Below are positions 15,555 through 18,380 of a stretch of 18,380 nt of DNA, one piece after another; within the stretch, counting starts at the first letter, position 1, and the number at the start of each line of letters is the position of its first letter. The position numbers and the translations under genes are program-made. Below the pieces are notes generated by a model that had not been told where the DNA came from, made no database searches, and worked only from the letters and a program-made list of their open reading frames with translations. The stretch spans positions 1 to 18,380 of the forward strand of contig JAEZKE010000036.1 in NCBI GenBank assembly GCA_023436175.1, given 5' to 3'. Origin of the DNA: Methanobacteriota archaeon. GTDB lineage: Archaea > Methanobacteriota > Methanobacteria > Methanobacteriales > Methanobacteriaceae.

Positions 15555-15726
15555 ATAGTGAAGAACATAAACTTGTTAAATATTTGAGATTTTGAATAAC
15601 TAAAACATGTTTAATAAGATTTAAAGCATGTAAAGACAGTTTAAAAAATTTAATAAGCAAAAACTTATAGTTTTTGATGGTCAAAATAGATTTTGACGGG
15701 TTCAAAATAATTCGATAATTCACTAT
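15555..15726. repeat. Possible small inverted-end element, copy 2 (inverted)
   Basis: ATAGTGAA (15555-15562) and TTCACTAT (15719-15726) are 8-bp inverted ends. Read on the - strand, ATAGTGAAT is followed about 30 bases later by GTCAAAATCTATTTTGACCA, resembling copy 1 and suggesting two diverged copies in opposite orientation. GAATAACTAAA, adjacent to the left end in copy 1, recurs at 15594-15604. Confidence 0.35.
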
Positions 15727-15747
15727 GATGAAAATAGTGCTTTTTTG
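15721..15747 (+). terminator. Hairpin followed by T run, orphan terminator candidate
   Basis: CACTAT (15721-15726) and ATAGTG (15734-15739) form a 6-bp stem with a 7-base loop, followed directly by CTTTTTT. This looks like a terminator on the + strand, but no gene precedes it on that strand within this gap. It might end an unannotated small RNA or a readthrough transcript. Confidence 0.3.
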
Positions 15748-15847
15748 AGAATAATATCTTAAATATTCTAAAAATCATAAGTTTATTTAAGTTAAATTCT
15801 CATAATTAAAAAAAATTAATCATAATTAATAAAATGAGGTGAATATA

Positions 15848-16228
15848 ATGGCAATTTGGCAAGGAGAATCACTAAGAACCCCGAGTGGAGCACGTGGTAA
15901 ACTTAACAAAAACAAAAGGAAATCTGAGCTTGGAAAAGAAGCAGCAGAAACTAAAATAGGAGACAGAAAAGTCAAAAAAATCAGAACTAAAGGTGGAAAT
16001 GAAAAAATCAGGCTCACAAACGAAAATAAAATTAGCGTAGTGAACCCTAAAACAAACAAAGTAGAAGTTGCAGAAATTTTAAACGTTGTTGAAAATAGTG
16101 CAAATACTCACTTTGTACGTAGGAACATTATAACAAAAGGTGCCGTAATTGAAACCAGCGCAGGAAGAGTCAAAGTGACCTCAAGACCTGGTCAGCACGG
16201 TGTTATAAACGGCGTATTAATTGAATAA
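15848..16228 (+). CDS. rps8e: 30S ribosomal protein S8e
   Basis: This small-subunit ribosomal protein of archaeal/eukaryotic type has 126 residues, the usual archaeal length. The N-terminus MAIWQGESLRTPSGARGKLNKNKRKSELG and the core TKIGDRKVKKIRTKGGNEKIRL, followed by NTHFVRRNIITKGAVIETSAGRVKVTSRPGQHGVINGVLIE, match the family closely and are rich in Lys/Arg as expected. GAGGTGA (15836-15842) lies five bases before ATG 15848 and excludes the earlier in-frame GTG at 15839. The last three codons before the stop form the left arm of a perfect 11-bp inverted repeat, so the gene end is part of hairpin array D. polB2 follows on the same strand. Confidence 0.97.
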   Translation: MAIWQGESLRTPSGARGKLNKNKRKSELGKEAAETKIGDRKVKKIRTKGGNEKIRLTNENKISVVNPKTNKVEVAEILNVVENSANTHFVRRNIITKGAVIETSAGRVKVTSRPGQHGVINGVLIE

Positions 16229-16404
16229 CTCAATTAATACCATTTCTCACTCTCGAAAATTGAAGCCTGCAAATCTTGAAAAATCTTTGATTTTGACGCG
16301 ACAAATCAAAGATTTGTGAGCTTTTGATTTGTGGTGTAAAAACTGAAAGTTTTTACAACTTACATAAGGAATTTTTAGAGGCCCAAACGCATAGCGTTTA
16401 AGGG
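16214..16404. repeat. Hairpin array D, overlapping the rps8e stop codon
   Basis: Five hairpins lie between rps8e and polB2. Arms (loops): 16214-16224/16230-16240 (11 bp perfect, ATAAC), 16280-16285/16289-16294 (6 bp, TTT), 16301-16307/16311-16317 (7 bp, AAA), 16335-16343/16349-16357 (9 bp, TGAAA), 16385-16390/16394-16399 (6 bp, ATA, flanked by CCC and GGG that can pair past two bulged A). The first hairpin contains the end of rps8e, with the TAA stop in its loop. ACAAATCAAA (16301-16310) can alternatively pair with TTTGATTTGT (16323-16332), so two structures compete. The stem GTAAAAAC at 16336 recurs in array E (18159-18166). Confidence 0.83.
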
Positions 16405-16428
16405 TTTTAAACATATCTGGTGTATTTA

Positions 16429-17076
16429 TTGAACGAAGAAATTTTAGAAAATGCTCAAAAGTTCCTTCATACCGTAAACAAAGATTTACCTGAAGGTATG
16501 GAACTTGAATATGAAGGATTCTTCAAAAGGGGTTTTTTTGTAACAAAAAAAAGGTATGCTCTTATTGAAGAAGATAACACCATAATTGTGAAAGGTTTAG
16601 AGCTTGTAAGAAGAGATTGGGCACCGATAACTAAAAAAACCCAACAAAAAGTTCTTACCGCTATTTTGGAAGAAGCATCGCCTCAAAAAGCCGCTAAAAT
16701 CATCAAAAGTGTTATTGAAGACATTAAAAATGGAAATGTTAAATTAGAAGATTTAGTAATCCATACACAGCTTACTAAGGGCCCGTATGAATATACTCAA
16801 ATGGCGCCCCATGTTTTAGCAGCACGAAAATCTATAAAAAAAGGAAGAGACGTAGGAAGAGGTTCCATTATAAGATATGTTGTAGTAAAAGGAAGGGAAC
16901 CTATAAGCAAGCGAGCTGAGCCCATAGAAGATGTTGATGTTTCAAAATATGATCCTAATTATTATATAGAAAATCAGGTTCTTCCAGCTGTTGGGAGAAT
17001 AATAGAAGCTCTTGGGTACTCTGAAGAAGAAATATTACATAAAGAGAAACAGAGCAGCCTTGACGCGTTTTTTTAG
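16429..17076 (+). CDS. polB2: DNA polymerase family B, split small subunit (PolB2)
   Basis: This is the C-terminal part of a family B DNA polymerase, which in Methanobacteriales is encoded separately from the large part (PolB1) that carries the exonuclease and main polymerase motifs. It holds the region after motif C: LEYEGFFKRGFFVTKKRYALIEED with the KKRY motif, KGLELVRRDWAPITKKTQ, and the thumb (QLTKGPYEYTQMAPHVLAARKS; GRGSIIRYVVVKG). The C-terminus QSSLDAFF fits a PIP box (QxxLxxFF) for binding the PCNA clamp. PolB1 is not in the window. Length is about 215 residues. The longest frame begins at GTG 16420, which lies inside GGTG (16419-16422); that GGTG is six bases before TTG 16429, so I prefer TTG. 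The gene may be cotranscribed with rps8e through array D. Confidence 0.92.
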   Translation: MNEEILENAQKFLHTVNKDLPEGMELEYEGFFKRGFFVTKKRYALIEEDNTIIVKGLELVRRDWAPITKKTQQKVLTAILEEASPQKAAKIIKSVIEDIKNGNVKLEDLVIHTQLTKGPYEYTQMAPHVLAARKSIKKGRDVGRGSIIRYVVVKGREPISKRAEPIEDVDVSKYDPNYYIENQVLPAVGRIIEALGYSEEEILHKEKQSSLDAFF

Positions 17077-17078
17077 AT

Positions 17079-17145
17079 TAATTTTTGACTATGAAGTTCT
17101 TATTTAATTTTTTTATGTTTTTTATTGCGTTTTTATATTTTTAAA
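17079..17145 (+). terminator. Oligo-T termination region after polB2
   Basis: After the polB2 stop the + strand carries repeated T runs (ATTTTTGA, AATTTTTTTATG, TTTTTTATTGCG, TTTTTATATTTTT) without a hairpin, a strong archaeal termination signal before the HAD gene. Confidence 0.5.
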
Positions 17146-17209
17146 GGTATTTAAATGGTTTAAAAAGAATTTAAAATGCAATAAATAAAATTAAATTCAT
17201 TTTCCTTAA

Positions 17210-17218
17210 GTATATATT
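17210..17218 (+). promoter_or_regulatory. TATA box of the HAD gene
   Basis: GTATATATT, preceded by CCTTAA, lies about 50 bases before ATG 17265. Transcription would begin near 17240 with a leader of about 25 bases. The box overlaps the first codons of the longest open frame (17217), which argues that the frame's upstream part is not translated. Confidence 0.5.
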
Positions 17219-17264
17219 GGTCATAATTAAAAGTATATTCATTGTAGTTATGCAGGTGTTAATA

Positions 17265-17945
17265 ATGATAAAAGCAGTTTTTTTTGATATTGATGATACC
17301 TTATATGATACCTCTGGTTTTGCAAAGCTTGCAAGGAAGGCCGCACTTAACGTAATGGTAGATGCAGGTTTACCTCTTTCAGCTGATGAAGCATATAAGA
17401 TTCTAAGGGAAATAATTGACGAATATGGCTCAAACTATGATAAGCATTTCAATGTTTTAACAAAGAGAATATTTGGAGAAGAAAAACCACTTCTCATTGC
17501 ACTTGGAATGATTACTTACCATAACGTTAAGTTTGCGCTTTTGAGACTGTTTCCACAGACAATATCCACTCTGATTTACCTGAAAAAGCAAGGTTACGAT
17601 TTGGGAGTAATATCAAACGGAATTACCATTAAACAATGGGAAAAATTAATAAGACTTGACTTGCATCACTTTTTTGATCATGTTATAACTTCTGAAGAAG
17701 CGGGTGCAGAAAAGCCAGATAAACATATTTTTGAATGTGCACTTGAAAAAATGGGATGTAACGCAGGAAGCTGTGTTATGATTGGTAATAAATTTAGTGA
17801 AGATATACTGGGTGCTGTAAACGTTGGAATGTCCGCAATACTTGTTAATTCCAAACTAAAAGAATCTGAGAAGGAATACATTAAAGAAAAGGGCATAAAA
17901 ATAGATGTAATATCCCATATCGGCGAACTTAAAGACATTCTTTAA
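17265..17945 (+). CDS. HAD superfamily hydrolase (archaeal phosphatase-like)
   Basis: This probable small-molecule phosphatase of 226 residues shows the HAD motifs: MIKAVFFDIDDTLYDT (Asp8 nucleophile, Asp10), VISNGI (motif II Ser), the Lys of AGAEKPDKHIF (motif III), and VMIGNKFSEDILGAVNVGM (motif IV, with GN where many members have GD, but retaining Glu-Asp). A helical cap of about 70 residues lies between motifs I and II (type C1). It resembles the archaeal TIGR02253 group, whose substrates are mostly unknown. GGTG (17255-17258) lies six bases before ATG 17265; the longest frame starts at 17217 with a hydrophobic stretch that is more likely leader DNA. It follows polB2 with its own promoter, and array E begins 13 bases after its stop. 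Confidence 0.9.
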   Translation: MIKAVFFDIDDTLYDTSGFAKLARKAALNVMVDAGLPLSADEAYKILREIIDEYGSNYDKHFNVLTKRIFGEEKPLLIALGMITYHNVKFALLRLFPQTISTLIYLKKQGYDLGVISNGITIKQWEKLIRLDLHHFFDHVITSEEAGAEKPDKHIFECALEKMGCNAGSCVMIGNKFSEDILGAVNVGMSAILVNSKLKESEKEYIKEKGIKIDVISHIGELKDIL

Positions 17946-17957
17946 CTATTAAATAAC

Positions 17958-18380
17958 CCTTGAAAACGAAGTTTTCAGGCTGAAAGAAACATATTTCTTG
18001 AACAACGAAATCCTAAAAATCCCAATTTTTAGGACCCTAAAACGCTGCGTGTTTGAGTGCTTCGAAATCATAGTTAGCAAAAGTTTTAGTTTTGCATTTT
18101 CGGAAATCATTGATTTCCGATACCCTGAATACGAAGCTGACAAACACAACGTGTTCGCGTAAAAACTTACAGTTTTGACAGCACTCGAAAATCTTGGTTT
18201 TCGATGTTTGCAAATTGCAAATTCGCAACCGTAAAAAATCTTTGATTTTTTATATGTTGAAGGAAATCGTAGCATGCAAATCTTCGATTTGCTGCTCCAA
18301 AAATTCTTCGAATTTTTGAGAGATTTCCTGAACATTCGGAAATCGCGGATTTCCGATGTTTGAGGAATGTAGTTCCTCAA
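17958..18380. repeat. Hairpin array E, running past the window end
   Basis: About 15 hairpins start 13 bases after the HAD stop. Arms (loops): 17959-17967/17971-17979 (GAA), 17984-17989/17994-17999 (CATA), 18011-18020/18025-18034 (10 bp, CCCA), 18040-18045/18049-18054 (TGC), 18077-18082/18090-18095, 18100-18108/18112-18120 (9 bp, ATT), 18141-18147/18151-18157 (AAC, one mismatch), 18159-18166/18172-18179 (TTACA, one mismatch), 18185-18192/18197-18204, 18208-18216/18220-18228 (GCA, one mismatch), 18232-18240/18244-18252 (9 bp, TTT), 18276-18282/18286-18292 (TTC), 18298-18306/18310-18318 (9 bp, TTC), 18336-18344/18348-18356 (9 bp, GCG), 18360-18367/18373-18380 (TGTAG). AGGAAATC (18261-18268) and GATTTCCT (18322-18329) enclose two of them. 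The last 27 bases repeat array C 12107-12133 exactly. Confidence 0.87.

Larger units (their letters stand above)
15087..15847. other. Long intergenic region between hypE and rps8e
   Basis: No coding frame, tRNA or rRNA is supported here. The region holds the promoters of both divergent genes. It also contains four copies of an 8-base word in alternating orientation (ATAGTGAA at 15259 and 15555, TTCACTAT at 15416 and 15719) and two GTCAAAA/TTTTGAC dyads (15295-15309 and 15680-15697). A promoter-like AAATATTTATATG stretch lies near 15445-15460 on the + strand. The rps8e promoter is probably the T/A-rich stretch near 15779-15800. Confidence 0.5.

Noticed and set aside
16429..17076. PolB2 as a truncated pseudogene of a full DNA polymerase B
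   Set aside because: The frame is intact, has a start with a ribosome site and ends in a PIP box. A naturally split PolB is known in Methanobacteriales.
17949..18380. A 143-codon open frame on the - strand across array E
   Set aside because: It is made wholly of hairpin modules, has no recognisable domain and no ribosome site, and runs into the HAD 3' gap. It is open by chance in AT-rich repeat DNA.
7656..18380. Hairpin arrays as CRISPR arrays
   Set aside because: There is no constant direct repeat with unique spacers of even length. Units are palindromes of differing sequence with short linkers, and no cas gene is present.
7656..18380. Hairpin arrays as simple intrinsic terminators
   Set aside because: The arrays have many hairpins in succession, mostly without following T runs, and some lie inside likely operons. 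Archaeal termination relies mainly on oligo-T tracts, which are present elsewhere in the window.

Overview
The window looks like a chromosomal segment of an AT-rich methanogenic archaeon of the Methanobacterium type. The strongest evidence is a free-standing C-terminal piece of a family B DNA polymerase (PolB2, about 16.4-17.1 kb). A PolB split into two genes is characteristic of Methanobacteriales (MTH208 in Methanothermobacter). An archaeal/eukaryotic-type ribosomal protein S8e, a [NiFe]-hydrogenase maturation protein HypE, an EMC3-like (DUF106) membrane protein, GGTGA/GGAGG-type ribosome binding sites and oligo-T stretches after genes agree with this.

Layout. 0-2.9 kb, + strand: purF (purine synthesis) and a U32-family protein. 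3.0-7.6 kb, - strand: an efflux locus made of a MATE exporter with its own promoter and a tight MBL-fold hydrolase > MarR regulator > 14-TM DHA2-type MFS exporter operon. A perfect 9-bp inverted repeat overlaps the operon's predicted promoter and is a good operator candidate. 8.0-9.6 kb, - strand: the EMC3/YidC-like protein and an exported PepSY-domain protein. 10.3-13.4 kb, - strand: a two-component cluster made of a membrane histidine kinase, an Rcp1-like single-domain response regulator, and a receiver-coiled-coil-HisKA_2 kinase. 13.6-15.1 kb, - strand: an RDD membrane protein and hypE. 15.8-17.9 kb, + strand: rps8e, polB2 and a HAD phosphatase.

The most unusual content lies between the genes. 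Five intergenic arrays (A 7656-7809, B 9124-9227, C 12021-12459, D 16214-16404, E 17958 to the window end) hold about 45 small hairpins placed head to tail. Most have a 6-11 bp, often perfect, stem of differing sequence and a 3-nt loop (sometimes 5), usually closed by a C-G pair. Modules and linkers are shared among arrays in different combinations. Array C has 36-bp inverted ends (35/36 identical). In array E two hairpins sit inside what looks like the opened loop of a third. Four of the five arrays directly abut or overlap the stop codon of a neighbouring gene. I know of no named family that matches this design, and it is the main candidate for an undescribed system. A second candidate is a pair of possible degenerate 165-172 bp elements with ATAGTGAA/TTCACTAT ends between hypE and rps8e.

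Several starts were moved inward from the longest open frame because a GGTGA- or GGAGG-type site sits at the right distance before an internal start codon.
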